Shown here piece after piece: positions 1 through 12,400 of a stretch of 64,000 bases of DNA (position 1 is its first letter; every line of letters starts with the position of its first letter). Where the stretch lies: contig CAIIXF020000011.1 in the NCBI GenBank assembly GCA_903813345.2, positions 28,946,166 to 29,010,165 of the forward strand, read 5' to 3'. Below the pieces are notes generated by a model that did not search any database, was not told the DNA's origin, and saw nothing but the letters and a program-made list of their open reading frames with translations. Both the position numbers and the translations under genes were made by a program. Origin of the DNA: Owenia fusiformis. Lineage: Eukaryota > Annelida > Polychaeta > Sabellida > Oweniidae.

Positions 1-323
1 TGGACCATGCTGTTTAAAGTGCTGTAACATTGTGACTATCAGTCTGATTGTCATGAAATACCATAGTAGGCCAGTAGGAAATTAAATGATGTTCATGTGT
101 GCCAAATATCAGAGAGTTATTATCTAAAATGACAAAGATATGGTGAAAATAATGACAGGGTTGCCATTTTTTGACCACCCTGTATATCATATGAAAGATA
201 GTTAATTCTGGACTTTCACTACAAAATGTGTCCATTTGATCCATGACATACAATTGAACAGCTACAATTTCTAAAGAAATATGAAACACCCTGTATTTTA
301 TCCTTGTGTTGGAATATTATATA
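1..323. repeat. Transposon remnants in an MRPS31 intron
   Basis: Two outward ends of the CACCCTG|TA type are seen, near 179-188 (gaccaccctgta) and 289-297 (acaccctgta). They are compatible with 3' ends of TA-flanked Tc1/mariner-like elements. The 5' parts are missing or off the window. No exon is seen here. Confidence 0.4.
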
Positions 324-1349
324 CGAGGGTATATCATAAAGTTCTCATAATATCTCTCTTATTTTTTTATTTTTCAATATATTCTGATGAATTTTTCACA
401 GAATGTGTAGTATAGAATGCTGTATTAATATATCAATAAATATTTGGTATAACGGAAATATTATTTAAGAAATGGTTGCCATAGTAACCGGAAATCAAGG
501 CACCCGGGGCAAATAAAAAATTGTGCAAGAATAGCCCCAACTAACCATGTTTAAATGCATAATAAGTTATCAAATAAGCCATGAAACACATTAAATTGTT
601 AAATATCATGTGTTCCTGACTGTTTTGAATAATTATAATGGTCATGTAAATTGTGTGATCTCATAATGGATGATTGTAATGCTTCATTAGAAGTGATGTT
701 AGACACTACAACTGTTTTGTCAAATATTCTATGGAAGGTCGATTTTCCCTCTTTAGTTCATCTTAAATATGTTTAGACTACAATTAGTGGGGTAATTTTG
801 TTGATATCTTTGCAACATATTTGTTTTAGATCATCTTTGGTATAAGCAAAAGGATTTTTTGAACTTATCTAGACTTTTTGTAGGTATGAATTTTATTTTT
901 CTGATGATCTTTGCATCTATGCATGATCTTATTCAGTCATTTCTGATCATTAAGCTTTGATTCTCAGAGTCTGGTATCACATCTAATGAAGCATGTAAGC
1001 ATCCCCTATGACATCACACAATTCACATGATCAATTTATTTTATAGTAAAAGCATTTAGCAACATGTTCAAGATAACATTTTAATGTGTTCGATAATTTA
1101 TGAGAGTTTATTATGTATGTAAACATGGTTAATTAAGCTCATTTTCTCAATTATTTTTATTTGCCCCGGGTGCCTTGATTTCCGGTTACTATGGAAACCA
1201 TTACTTATCTAATATTTCTGTAATACCAAATATTTTTTGATAGATTAATAGAGTGTTCTATACTGCAGATTTCATGAAAATTTCATTAGAATATATTGAA
1301 AAATAAAAAAGTTAGAGAGATATTATGAGAACTTTATGATATACCCTCG
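324..1349. mobile_element. Tc1/mariner-like element with long terminal inverted repeats
   Basis: The ends are CGAGGGTATATC and its inverse (GATATACCCTCG), each flanked by TA (322-323 and 1350-1351). The inverted arms extend well over 150 bp, for example ATAAAGTTCTCATAATATCT at both ends and a CCGGAAATCAAGGCACCCGG block inside. There is no significant open reading frame, so it is non-autonomous. It fills the MRPS31 intron up to 20 nt before the exon at 1370. Confidence 0.8.
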
Positions 1350-1369
1350 TATTCTATATACCTTTGTAG

Positions 1370-1461
1370 GAGCACTGGGAAGTCTGGCTTGTTTGAAGGT
1401 TCAGATCTATCAATATTTGACGCTGCCTCAAAGTCTGAAGCTTTGACCCACATAGAAACAG
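1370..1461 (+). CDS. MRPS31: MRPS31 internal exon (LFxxxxLxIFD segment)
   Basis: 92 nt between acceptor cctttgtag and donor AG|gtacc. It encodes [20 protein letters not shown] and onward. The human protein has a comparable KRLNIFD segment just before its SLWD motif, which supports this weaker exon, as does the phase match with 2746-2886. Confidence 0.75.
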
Positions 1462-3660
1462 GTACCAGTTCATTTTAGTCTTGCATCAACACCCTCTCCC
1501 CCTTCATTCTTCCAACACAGGCTGAGGAGACCAGGGAATAGAGACTTGATGCTAGATTAAATAGAATAACTGAAAGAGATCTACATGTTCAGTTGGTGTC
1601 AGATATCCTCAGTTGATTTAACCTGATAAGGAAAACTGTATTGAACTTGAGACTGTTGTCTCCTTAGCAACCAGATTCTGATTTGCACCGGTAGAATTCA
1701 TGCATGATCATTATTGGAACATGTATATGAGCCATGATTCAGGCCAGGTTACCAGATTAAATCTAGCATATTTTACGGTTTTCATGTAATAATATATTAA
1801 ATGATAAAAACTGAAGAAATGAGGCACACTTTGGACTTCTTGAGTTGTACTTTTACTTGAAGATGGCACATTTTTTATCTGCAAATTAATATTACTGTTT
1901 TATCACTGCACCCTTAGATGCTCTGTTGTGATCAGTTTGCCAGGCAGATGGCCTGAAATCTTGTTGATATATAATCAGAATTACTCCCATGTAAAATGTG
2001 AATGCTGCATATGTATTGTATTGTACATGCACCCTATGCTAATGGAGCTTGCAGAAATGCTAGATGCAGATATCATGCATGTGCTATGTGGAATTATGTT
2101 CACATTTGAATTTGTGATATTTTATAAACTAAACCATGTTGGGTATTCAATCATATCCATATATGTGTAGATGATACTTTAATCAAAGGGAAATTATGTA
2201 AATAGTTGTGTATTCCATTCTATTAGTAGTGCAAGGATTTAATTTGTGAAACCATTTGTCATGATCCAGGTCCATTCCTAATACAAAAAAATATCATGAT
2301 ATAAAATATGAATTCTAAATTCAGAGTTTATTGAGGTTATCCACACCAATTGTTTAGGGTTGACACAGGTCCAATATTTTTTCCATTTTTATATTCAAAG
2401 TAGGTGAAAAATATTTTGTATTGATAAAGGGTATCTTGATCACCAATACTGACGAAGGCTGTAAACAGTGTATAAAAGGGGCATTTTTTAAAATCTGTGC
2501 ATTAAAATGGGGCTTAATGCTTACAGGTACTGCCACACTATGAAATGAATATACTAGTACACAATTTCCTTTCTATTAGGTAACGTCTACACATAGGAAT
2601 ATAACTGAATACCAAGTTTATGATATATCACAACTTCAAATTAATAATTTACCGTTAACTCCACACCATGCATGCATAATATCCACACCAAGCGTTTTCT
2701 GCAAGCACCATCTGGATAGCGTGATATGTGGTCCATTATTTTCAGAACCAGTCCAGAAGTCACTGTGGGACACCATAGAGCAAGAAGAGAGAGAGAATCT
2801 TGCCCCACCCAATAATTTATTTGAGGAAATGATCACTTGGACCAAGCAAGAAAAACTTTGGAAGTTTCCTATCACCAATGAAGAAAGTATGACGCCAAAT
2901 TCAGTTTTAGCTTTTTGATATTAATTAATATGAAATGTGAATCTTGTTTTTTGACTTTTCCAAAAATATTAACTCTTTTGAAAATATAAGTAATACAAAA
3001 TGGTCATGGTCCTAAAAAAGGGAAATACATTGAGAGAAGAACTATGTCTAACTATGTAGGTTTGTCAAGCCATATATGATCATATACAGGGTGGCTCAAA
3101 AGTTGGTCAATATTCTGTAAACTGTAACTGTTAACCTACTTTCTTGCTACCCAGTCTAGTAAATAAACAAAATTTAGGAAATTTAACGATATTATGTGAA
3201 TGATACACTGATTTTTCTTCTTTTTGTTCTTATCCAATCTATTAATATATCCATTGTTGTTACCCTGGTTATCATGATGTCATAATTACATAGCTTCGTA
3301 ATTCTTCAATATAGGAATGCTTTACAGATAACTGTACCCCTGACCATCACCAATTTAAATCTCTTGCACACTTCTATTGTTTGCATTTCAGGGGCTCCAG
3401 ATAAAGATGTGCCGTTCCACGAACACATCTTTTTGGAAAAACACATTGAAGATTTCCCGAAACAAGGACCTATCAGAGTATTTATGGAACTAGTTTGTAT
3501 TGGACTATCAAAAAATCCCTACTTGTCAGTCGAGAAGAAAAAAGAATATATTCACTGGTTTCGTGAGTACTTTCAAGAACACCAGCAAGTCATTGATGAT
3601 GCTATAGAAGCTGCCAAAGAGGACAATGAACAAGTAGAGCTACAAAAAGTGCTTCAATAA
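1370..3660 (+). CDS. MRPS31: MRPS31, small mitoribosomal subunit protein mS31 (C-terminal three exons)
   Basis: Three exons join in phase: 1370-1461, 2746-2886 and 3392-3660 (TAA at 3658-3660), about 166 residues. The protein is a structural component of the mitochondrial small ribosomal subunit. The match to the family runs along the whole conserved C-terminus: [12 protein letters not shown], then [25 protein letters not shown], then [20 protein letters not shown] and [20 protein letters not shown]. Junction phases agree (1 nt left at 1461, completed by AA at 2746; 1 nt left at 2886, completed by GG at 3392). The N-terminal half, including the mitochondrial targeting peptide, is missing because the gene starts left of the window. 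A possible AATAAA lies at 4229-4234. The acceptor of the first exon seen is 20 nt from a transposon end. Family assignment is from remembered family sequence, not a search. Confidence 0.9.
2746..2886 (+). CDS. MRPS31: MRPS31 internal exon (SLWD...FEEMITWTK)
   Basis: 141 nt, acceptor ttattttcag, donor GAAA|gtatg. It carries the family signature SLWD followed by [20 protein letters not shown]. Confidence 0.9.
3083..3120. repeat. Solo CAGGGTGG-type transposon end
   Basis: TATACAGGGTGGCTCAAAAG resembles the ends of the TA-flanked MITEs elsewhere in the window. No facing end is found nearby, so this is probably a truncated copy inside the MRPS31 intron. Confidence 0.3.
3392..3660 (+). CDS. MRPS31: MRPS31 last coding exon
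   Basis: 269 nt from acceptor tgcatttcag to TAA. It encodes [20 protein letters not shown] and [18 protein letters not shown], the most conserved block of mS31, then an acidic tail. Confidence 0.93.
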
Positions 3661-3860
3661 CTAATCTGAGTCTTGTTTGTGGTTCTCAGGGGTGTCATAG
3701 ATTTCCAGTTTTCTCATTTGTATTGAATAACATGACGAATTCCTGTGTAATTTTCCTGCTGAAATATTTGAATACATTGAACTGTGACTACTGTCTCCAT
3801 GAAAGAATTGCCACTTATATATCATGTAAAAGTAAAATATCTTTTTAAGAAATAGGTGAA

Positions 3861-4016
3861 CAGTAAAACCTGTAAGTGGAACACCTCAATAAGTAGAATG
3901 TTTCTCTAAGTATTGAGAGTATTGACTTATTTTTGTTAAATTAACCTCTGTAAGTGGAACATATCCCAAGTGGAACAATTTTTAGAGGCACCAAAGGTGT
4001 TCCACTTACACAGGTA
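3861..4016. repeat. Small inverted-repeat element (GTAAGTGGAACACCT)
   Basis: CTGTAAGTGGAACACCT at about 3869 is mirrored by AGGTGTTCCACTTACACAG ending near 4014, with a further internal GTAAGTGGAACA copy. The outer CAGTAAAACC looks like a pogo/Tigger-type end, but its partner is not exact. It lies in the presumed MRPS31 3' UTR or just beyond. Confidence 0.4.
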
Positions 4017-4439
4017 TAAAATGAAAACTCTAAATTTCAATGGAATGATGTAATTTCAAATAGAGCGTGTGGTCCCTGGAATAGATGAATTTAGAATCTG
4101 CAGGGAGGTAGGCTGGAGTGCATCGAACAAATGCTTGTTATCAGTTCATTCAGCTCCCAAAAAGTTATGATATTAAATATTATATTAGTGAGGTGTTTTC
4201 ATATGTCATGAATAACTCGCAACTGGTAAATAAAAGTATAACAATGATTGAGTAGTAAGTTCTATTTATAAGCTACTTGACTTTTAAGAAAGTCATTTTT
4301 TCTTACTGTGTTTGTCATACTTTTAAGCGGCAATGACTTTAAGGAATAAATGAAGTTGGAATTTTCAATTTATGAATTTGTTAAAATAGATGTCAGGATG
4401 ATATAGTGTATCTTCAATATATTATTATCTTTTATTGCA

Positions 4440-4735
4440 AACTTACTGGTTGGTCCTCTGCTTGAGATGGAATTTTCAAGATGATTGTTTAATTCAAAAT
4501 GGCCACCATTCTTTTGTAAAAATTGTAATTCTCTCAAATATCAACTGTCAAAGTTTGATAAGGTGGTGCTTAAAAGCATAGGATCATTGCTTGAGGTGAT
4601 ATTTTCAAGATGGCCACTTGATTTAAATCTCAGCCATCTTTGTAAAACAAATGTAAGTCATGTATCTGTTGTTAGATTTGGTTTAATTTATTGGGCTAAT
4701 GGATTATGGTCATTTGTGAAGGAATATTTAAAGTG
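4440..4735 (+). repeat. Diverged HINE-like repeat fragment
   Basis: Two degenerate units of TTTTCAAGATGGCCAC plus GGTCCTCTGCTTGAG resemble the core of the element at 5832-6473 (GGACCTCTGCTCGAGAAG). There are no termini. The 3661-5831 spacer otherwise holds no recognisable gene. Confidence 0.45.
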
Positions 4736-5831
4736 ACTGCCAAACTTTATAATCTGACCAGGCCACAAAGTTCAGTAAAAAATTTAAAATTTTAATCTCT
4801 AATATATTGAATTTCAGAAAACCACACGTACAGTGCAAAATACACTATCGTACACTAGTGACATCTTTTATCCTTTTACTTGGATTTCAATATACCAATA
4901 TTGAATTGTCATTGAAATAACTGATATTATGATGATCATATGTGGATAGACTTGTATAGTTATAAAAGTTAACAAGTACAGCAATGTTCAAACAGAAAAT
5001 AAAGAAACTATTATCCAAGGCCCTATCGCAAGTATGACCTTAAAATTGCCCTATCATCATAATTTTGAAGGATCATATTTTTTTTACAAGACTTGGGAAA
5101 CTATGAATGGCCATAGAAACAAATTCTCAGAATAGAGAAATTGAAATAATTATTGAACACTCTCCTTAATTAGGAGCTAGACAAACAAAACAAAACTTCT
5201 TCCTATCCTTTTATTAGCACACTCATGCAAGAGGAAATGAATGAATAAATGCAGGGAGCTCACATGTCTTGAACTCACAACCTCATGGTTGCAGCAACAG
5301 CACCTAGCTTAGTGTGTTCTGTGTTCAAGATTGGCAGGCCACATTGACAACCCAAGAAAAGGTTGTTTAATCAGGCACACACCAGACAGCCAGAGGTAAC
5401 ATTCATACACAAATTCCAGGGGCATAGCCAGCAATTTTCAAGGGGTGCAATTTTTGGGTTTGCATCACCCCCCAAAAAGATTGGTACAGGGGTTCACCCC
5501 CTAAAAATTACATTGTATCTGGTGCACTCTAAGCATTTCAAACTTTGATTTGTAATTGTTTTTTCAACAAATTTTACAAATTGCTTTTTTCTAGCCCCCC
5601 TGGCTACACCCATGCATTCAAACACCGAACACATATGACAGACACATTCTCTTAAACACATTTTAATGAGAATATATAACACGCATGTAGAAACAATATC
5701 CGCGACTATTCTATTGTTCATCTCTGCCTTATGTAATTCCTGTAAATCCTTTCCCTCATATAGCTTCTCCCAAAGCTTGAGTTCAGCCAAAAGTTCCAGT
5801 CATTTATGAATCTCAGTTAGATAGAGTATAC

Positions 5832-6473
5832 TTATTATCCCACCAAACGAAGTTCGAGGGGGATATAGAAAAGCCGTCCGTCCGTTCATCCGTCCGTCTG
5901 TTCGTCCGTCCGTTCGTGTGTCCGGGCAATGACTCAAATACCGGTTGATGGATTTCATTCAAATTTTATAGGCTTATGCCTTATGGGTGTAGGACCTCTG
6001 CTCGAGAAGGAATTTTCAATATGGCCACTAAATTCAAAATGGTGGCCATTTTTCGGAAAAAATATAATCTTTGATTACTCAAATACTAGTGGATGGATTT
6101 GGTTCAAATTTTATATGCTGTTGCCCAGGTACAAAGGAGCCTTGCTGAAGAAGACATTTTCAAGATGGCCACCATATTTCAAAATGGTGGCCATTTTTTG
6201 TAAAAAAATGTTATCTTTGATAACTCAAGTACCATAGAATGGATTTGGATCAAATTTTATATGCTGTTGCCTGGGTATAAAGGAGCCTTGCTCAAGAAGA
6301 CATTTTCAAGATGGCCACCATATTTCAAAATACCATTTGATGGATTTGGATTAAATGTATATGCTGATGCCTTTGGTGAGGGATTTGGCTCAAATTTTAT
6401 ATGGCCGCTATTTACCAAAACATGTTTTGTTCGGTGGGATTTGCTACTCCGTGGAGTTGCTGTTTTTCTAGTT
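5832..6473 (-). mobile_element. HINE/Helentron-like element, family 1 (copy A)
   Basis: Read on the minus strand, the 5' end is AACTAGAAAAACAG, then a mini-hairpin (ACTCC-ACGGAGT), then the subterminal repeat TCCCACCGAAC. The core has about three ATTTTCAAGATGGCCACC units, followed by a (GGAC)n-type microsatellite at 5874-5925. The 3' hairpin at 5836-5866 has an arm (GTTTGGTGGGA) that is the near-exact inverse of the subterminal repeat. There is no open reading frame, long terminal repeat or target duplication, as expected for Helentron-type insertion. Confidence 0.65.
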
Positions 6474-7355
6474 TCTTAATATTCCAGGGCTCAGGGCCCC
6501 ACAGGTAGAGAGAGAAGTTAATACTCTTACACACCAATCTAATTGTAGATACAAATATCAATATACTTGATACTTTTTTATTAACACATTAATTATATAT
6601 CATCTTTTTAGAGTGTAACGAACATAACATAGAGCAATACATATAATTTTGCTGGCAACTGGATCTCTCATGTACAGTATGAGCTGTAATTATGAATTAA
6701 GGTGGTTTCTCAGCTTAATGGCAATAAAATCTAATAACAAAGAAATTGGGTTTAAGATTTCTTTAGGGATTTATTTAATTTTGAAAATTTCAAATAAAAA
6801 TTAATATAAGAGGTTTTTTACATACTAAAACAAAATATTTCAACTTCTTTATTTAAAGAATTTATTTATTTATTTGCACTACTTACAGTGACATATATTT
6901 GCTGCATTGCTTAGCATTACAAGAGCACCCTGTAACCAAGTGAACCATCAATTCTTTATTTAGAAATTTGACAGTTATTTATTCATTTTTTTCAATGAAC
7001 CATGGATAATTCTGAAAAGCACAGTGAATATTAAATATTCTGCAAAACACAATCATATATAATATACAGTTATACTGGGTCTTCAAAGTATTTTCACAGA
7101 TTCATTTTTATTTGCAAAAAGTTTATGTTGCCATAGATGTAACATAAAATTTCTAACACCCTGTAAATTTTCGGAATATACCAGTACTTGAGGTAGTGTC
7201 CAATTTTGCATGTTGGTTTAACATGTTGTTACTTGAAATGGCAAACACAGCATTTGAAATGTGTTTTTGCAATGTATGTATTGTTTTTGGCAATTTGAGT
7301 GTGCTTGGCAGTAAATTAATAACTGAATGCATGCATGCACTACCCCACAATAATA

Positions 7356-7434
7356 CAGGTTGTCCCAGAAGTAAGATTACACATTCTACACCTAGAAATA
7401 TTTGATTTTGTCATCTTACTTGTGGGACACCTTG
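7356..7434. mobile_element. Tiny TA-flanked MITE (79 bp)
   Basis: CAGGTTGTCCCAGAAGTAAG faces its imperfect inverse (CTTACTTGTGGGACACCTTG), with TA on both sides (7354-7355, 7435-7436). It is little more than two terminal repeats. Confidence 0.6.
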
Positions 7435-7854
7435 TAATTCTTAATAGAAAATATTTATCTTTAACCCAAAGTGGGTTTAAATTTTTTCAGCCTTTAAGGC
7501 AAGATAATAGCTGACATTATCCTCTCATAAGGCATTTTACAAACAATTTGTTAAGCAAATTCCCCTAAAACACTTATGAGAGTAAACATATATAATCTAA
7601 TTTGTATTATGTACACTACAGTATGTACATCACTTTTACAACTATGTGTATTTGAGACAAGTTCCTCCAAATATTGCTAAACAATATGTGTGTTTACATG
7701 TAAACTTCCGTAGACTTCAAAAGCATCAAATCTTGTTGTAGAATGTCAAAGGAAACCAGATTTGTTTGTTTCTGCTTTCAACTATTTCATTTTAGTTTTG
7801 CTCTAGGATGGAGAAAAGACTCTTTCTTCATCCTAGGTTTTGCATCAAGTTTCT

Positions 7855-7931
7855 GCCCCCCCCCCCCCCCTCTCTCTCTCTCTCTCTTTAACTACCTTTC
7901 CCCCCCCCTCTCTCTCTCTCTTTAACTACCT
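7855..7931. repeat. (C)n(TC)n compound microsatellite, duplicated unit
   Basis: A C-run, then (TC)n, then TTTAACTACCTTT, repeated twice. Simple sequence only. The rest of 6474-9225 is spacer with no gene recognised. Confidence 0.8.
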
Positions 7932-9225
7932 TTTTCCTCACTTGGTATGTTTTTTTTATCTTTTAGAGAGAATAGGAATTGGAGACAAGAATGATGCAAA
8001 ATTAATTTTTCTAATCTATATTCATCCTAGATATTACTAGAGAACTGTTGGTCATTGTGGAATGTGCAAGTTCTAAGATATTACCTAACTAGTTATAGAA
8101 TATGGTTCATGTATGACATCACAGAGGCCATATATGACATCATTAACAGTCAGTTCCTCCGAGGTCTTGCTTATAGCAGTAATGGCTTCAATAGCTTAAA
8201 CATCTCAGAATTGTCCAACCAATAATGTATATCTAATATATGTATATAAGAAAAATGACTGATCTCTGCAAAAAATCATCTATTTTGGTTTGGGAACAAT
8301 ATCCAGGTTTAATGGATATATGTGTACCTTAGAATTGAAATGATAATTTAAAGAGATTAAAGCTTCCAAACCATAACTACATGGTTTGCAGCCCTTGATT
8401 AAGTTACTTTCCTGCTCACAAGGCTGGAAAGTCATCATCAATATAGACTAAAATGCATGTCATACATGAACCACATTTGTTGTCAGTAGTTCCTACTTCA
8501 ATTAGTTTACAGTTGAAAATAGAATTTGAAATCTTTACATAGGCCTAGTATTATCTTCATTCAAAATATTATGCATTGTTCACAATTTATTACTATGTAC
8601 ATAAATAGATAATTGCACCATTTTACAATGAATTTAACATGCAAATAATATATCCTTTCATTCGGATTTCATCTACAGTCACATCTACATTTGATTTTTA
8701 CATCGAGATTTTCTACCTCCTCTACATTGACTTGTGCAGCAATATATCTTATATATCCCATAATATTTTGTAAATATTATGGGATATGAATTCAAATTGC
8801 AATGCATTGTCAAAACTGCATCATTTTATGTCACTTTTTGTCACTCTCACTATTGCATGTCATGGACTCAATTTATTTACAAATATTTTAACCTTTGAGA
8901 TAATGACTTAATATATATATAAGGCCCACTCGAGCACAGCAGAGAAATGTAGTTTCGGGCTGAATTCTTAATATAAACAATTAAATATGTACTCTAGTGT
9001 GTTGAAAGAATATGGTAAAGATTTATCTATAAGTTCCGGCATGTTCTCTTAGATCTGATTGCTACATCACAGTGATCTCTAGTTAAAATGAATACTTTTT
9101 ATAAATGCTATCTTCCCAGATCATCTTTCTTCCAAAACCCACATTTGTAGTGTAGGCGATATGAATGCTAAATATCTTAAATATAAAAATAAATCTAAAG
9201 CGCCATATTTGATGAAAAAGCTTCA

Positions 9226-9494
9226 TTAGAAATCACTAGATTTGAACATGTCGACGAGTAAACGTCCCATTGGAATGTTACCAACAGTTTTCCTGAAGAA
9301 TAGTTCCTCTATAGTGTTGCCAGTGATTGTCTTAAGTGTGGGTAGCATGAGGAGGAGCTTGCCAAAACGGAATGGCTGTGTAGGATAGGCTGTTATAATA
9401 TACTTGTTTAGTGTCAATTGTGCCTGATCTTGTAAGCTATTAACAGTATGGAAGTCTCTTAGAGATTTCATTTCAGTTGGCGAACTTTCAAACA
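9226..9494 (-). CDS. NR2E1: NR2E1 last coding exon (helices 9-12)
   Basis: 269 nt from acceptor tctattttcag to TAA (9226-9228). It encodes [44 protein letters not shown] and the terminal [11 protein letters not shown]. The AF-2 end is present and not truncated. Confidence 0.96.
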
Positions 9495-12400
9495 CTGAAA
9501 ATAGAAAATGAATCAATATGTTGTTAAAACTCATGTTTCCTTGTTAAACATATGTACTTTTAAACATGTACAAGTATAAAATTTTAATACGTAAAGGCTC
9601 ACATGGACACACCCAATTTGTGTGCTTCTGCTTTAAAATCGTAGTGTCCAAATAAATAAAGAAATAAAATAAATGCTCAATTCAGTTGTAGCAAACAATT
9701 TAAATTGTAAAATGAACTCATCAAAGATGAAAATACACGATACACTTGAAGATATATATACTAGTTCATGCACATGAGTATGTGTAGAAAAAAAAATAGA
9801 TTTTTAGAATTAATGCTAAATATGTTAAAGCCCCCATATACAGGCTTTTTTAGAAAATTAAGTTTTTTTCTTTTATCTCCAACTCAGCTTAATCTTTTTG
9901 GCCACACAGATGGTATTATCACCTTTCATGATTAACACATTTTAAGGAAACTAATAATTTTTTTAATATATATTTTTTTTTTATTCTGTACTTAGCACTT
10001 TGAAATGTTCATTTTGAATACATAAACTGCTCTAATATGAAATATATAACAAAATCTGAAATGCCTTGAAAATACATGATATGAATTCTGGAAAATCAGT
10101 TGTAATGCATATAAGAGGAAAATATTCAAAATTATATTTATAAGAATTTACCATTTAGTTTTTTGTAGTGTCACATTTGACATATTTGGAGGGTCAATTC
10201 CTCAATATGTATTTCCTTTTCATTTTTGAATAGATGATATTAACATTTTGTATGTTTGTCTCTTGCAGTAACTGGTTTCTGTATTTAATCCTATTTTATT
10301 TACCTGTTTTGAAGATGACTATGCCTTTAAGACATGCATATTCTGTAGGGTCCACCTGCATTGCTTTAAACTTTGTTATTATTTCTTGTAGTGTACGTAT
10401 TTCTGTCATGATAGATACTACTTTTTCTGGCTGGCCCTGGTCTGCAGTTATACCTATAATAGAGAGAGCAATATGTCAAATTGTTTTGGAAGATTCGAGA
10501 ATAAATCAAAGTACATTGGCAATAAAAATTGATTAAAATGGATTCCATAAATATTGCCTTAACTTATATGGTCAATGAAATAAGATATTTGATGTTTGAA
10601 ATAACATCATTTATGACAAAAAAATGATGTATTAGTGGATTTAGCAATAACCTACCTGCTGCTGCTAACAGGGGGCCTGCCTCTATGGGCATCTGAAACT
10701 GGGCTGCTCCAAGGACAAACAATTCTCTCCATCCTTCTTCTAATAGCACTATCTGGTCCCGGAATGGCAAACTAAGAAATGCTGGCACATTTTTTATCCA
10801 TCGCACGCTCATGAAGAGTAACCTGGCAGCTGCCTCGCATATTGCCTCAGGGTTATTAAAGTATGCTTGGGCGATTTCATGTGGGTACTGAAAAATAGTG
10901 AAACATGAGTTATTTTTCACTTGAACTTTGTGGCTTGCTCTGTTGATCAAAGATTTATTTTGTCATTTATATGTGTTTTTCACAATTGGTTCAGATGAAT
11001 AATAGGGGTTTGTTTTATCTTGTTGATCAAATTTGTCATTACACATTTACTGACAAAGAAGGGCTATGATAAAAGGCAAATTGACCAAATGCTATAAAAA
11101 CGTTCTATTTTAAAAGTGCGTGCTAAATGGAATGCATGCCATTGAGGCTGCCCTTTCAAATATTTCCAATATAACGCCATTTGAATTTTCAATTTATGGC
11201 ACACCGAACGGTGAATTTCATAAAAAATTATCTATTTCTCTCATTGAAATCCATTTTATATGTGGAATTTTTACAATAAATATTTTTAAATTCCAGATTG
11301 TAAAAAGTTACATATCCGGTAGTTGTTTTATATAGGGTACACGGGTATGATGTTTACAAAGCGGGTCATAAAAGTAGTGAAAGAGTTGATCACACATCCG
11401 TTACATGAGCATCTTTTTTAAGATTATAAACATCATAGCAATAGCTTATTCATTTATTTTTTTACAACATAATGACAAAAAAATCTTGAAGACCCAGTTT
11501 CAAAAAAGGTTACTTTTAAGTGTTTAAGTATTGGTTTTACAATGAACGTGAAAAGTTGCAGTTATGTCAAGTATTTACTCGAGAAAAAATCAGAGTCATT
11601 TTAAACAAATAACTTTCAGAGATCAGAAGCAAATCTTTTATATGCCGATAAACATGAATGACAAAAATATGAAATGATAAAAATTCCAAACCAATGTCTA
11701 TCAATATTTTCGGTTATTTTTAAACATCGAGTGGAAGAAAGGAGACATACCTTTGGCGTTGGTTGGCAAATGACTCCGGGGTGAGGTTGTGGAGGGGGGT
11801 CAACTGCACTCACTGTTATACCGTCATTCACATGCTCAACACCTATGTGATAATACATATGCATGTATAATGTACAGAACCACAATGATATATAAATGTG
11901 TTGGGTCATTTTTTCAACCAACATAAATCACATGATTAGGATACCCAAATGTCCAAATTGACGTTTTTTATCCTGAACTGTTGTTTTTTTGAAGAAAATA
12001 TATGACATGGTATTCCTTCAACTCTATTTGTTGCACCTTTCACTAACATATTCTTAAATTGTTTTGACCACTGACCGTATAGTGTCATGAGAGATAAGAC
12101 AAACATACCTAGTGCTCCATTGACAAATGAGGGGCGAAATGGGGAGATCCCAAGTTCTGTGCTTTCCTTAAGGTACATGGCTACTTGCCGACGAATTGTT
12201 GAATTGCGAGGTCCTCTCTCATGCTGCACAGCTGAAGATATATAAGAATAAACTTTCTAGATGTTCATCGTTCCAGTTTAAATATAGAGAACGATTACTT
12301 TTTAGAAAGTACAGTGGACACCCAGTATTAAATATATATAATAAATATAGTATTTTTATTCCATCGCCATAGTAACCAGGAGGTTATTATCAGAAACTTC

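Noticed and set aside
2636-2878. - strand open frame
   Set aside because: It is the antisense shadow of the MRPS31 exon 2746-2886.
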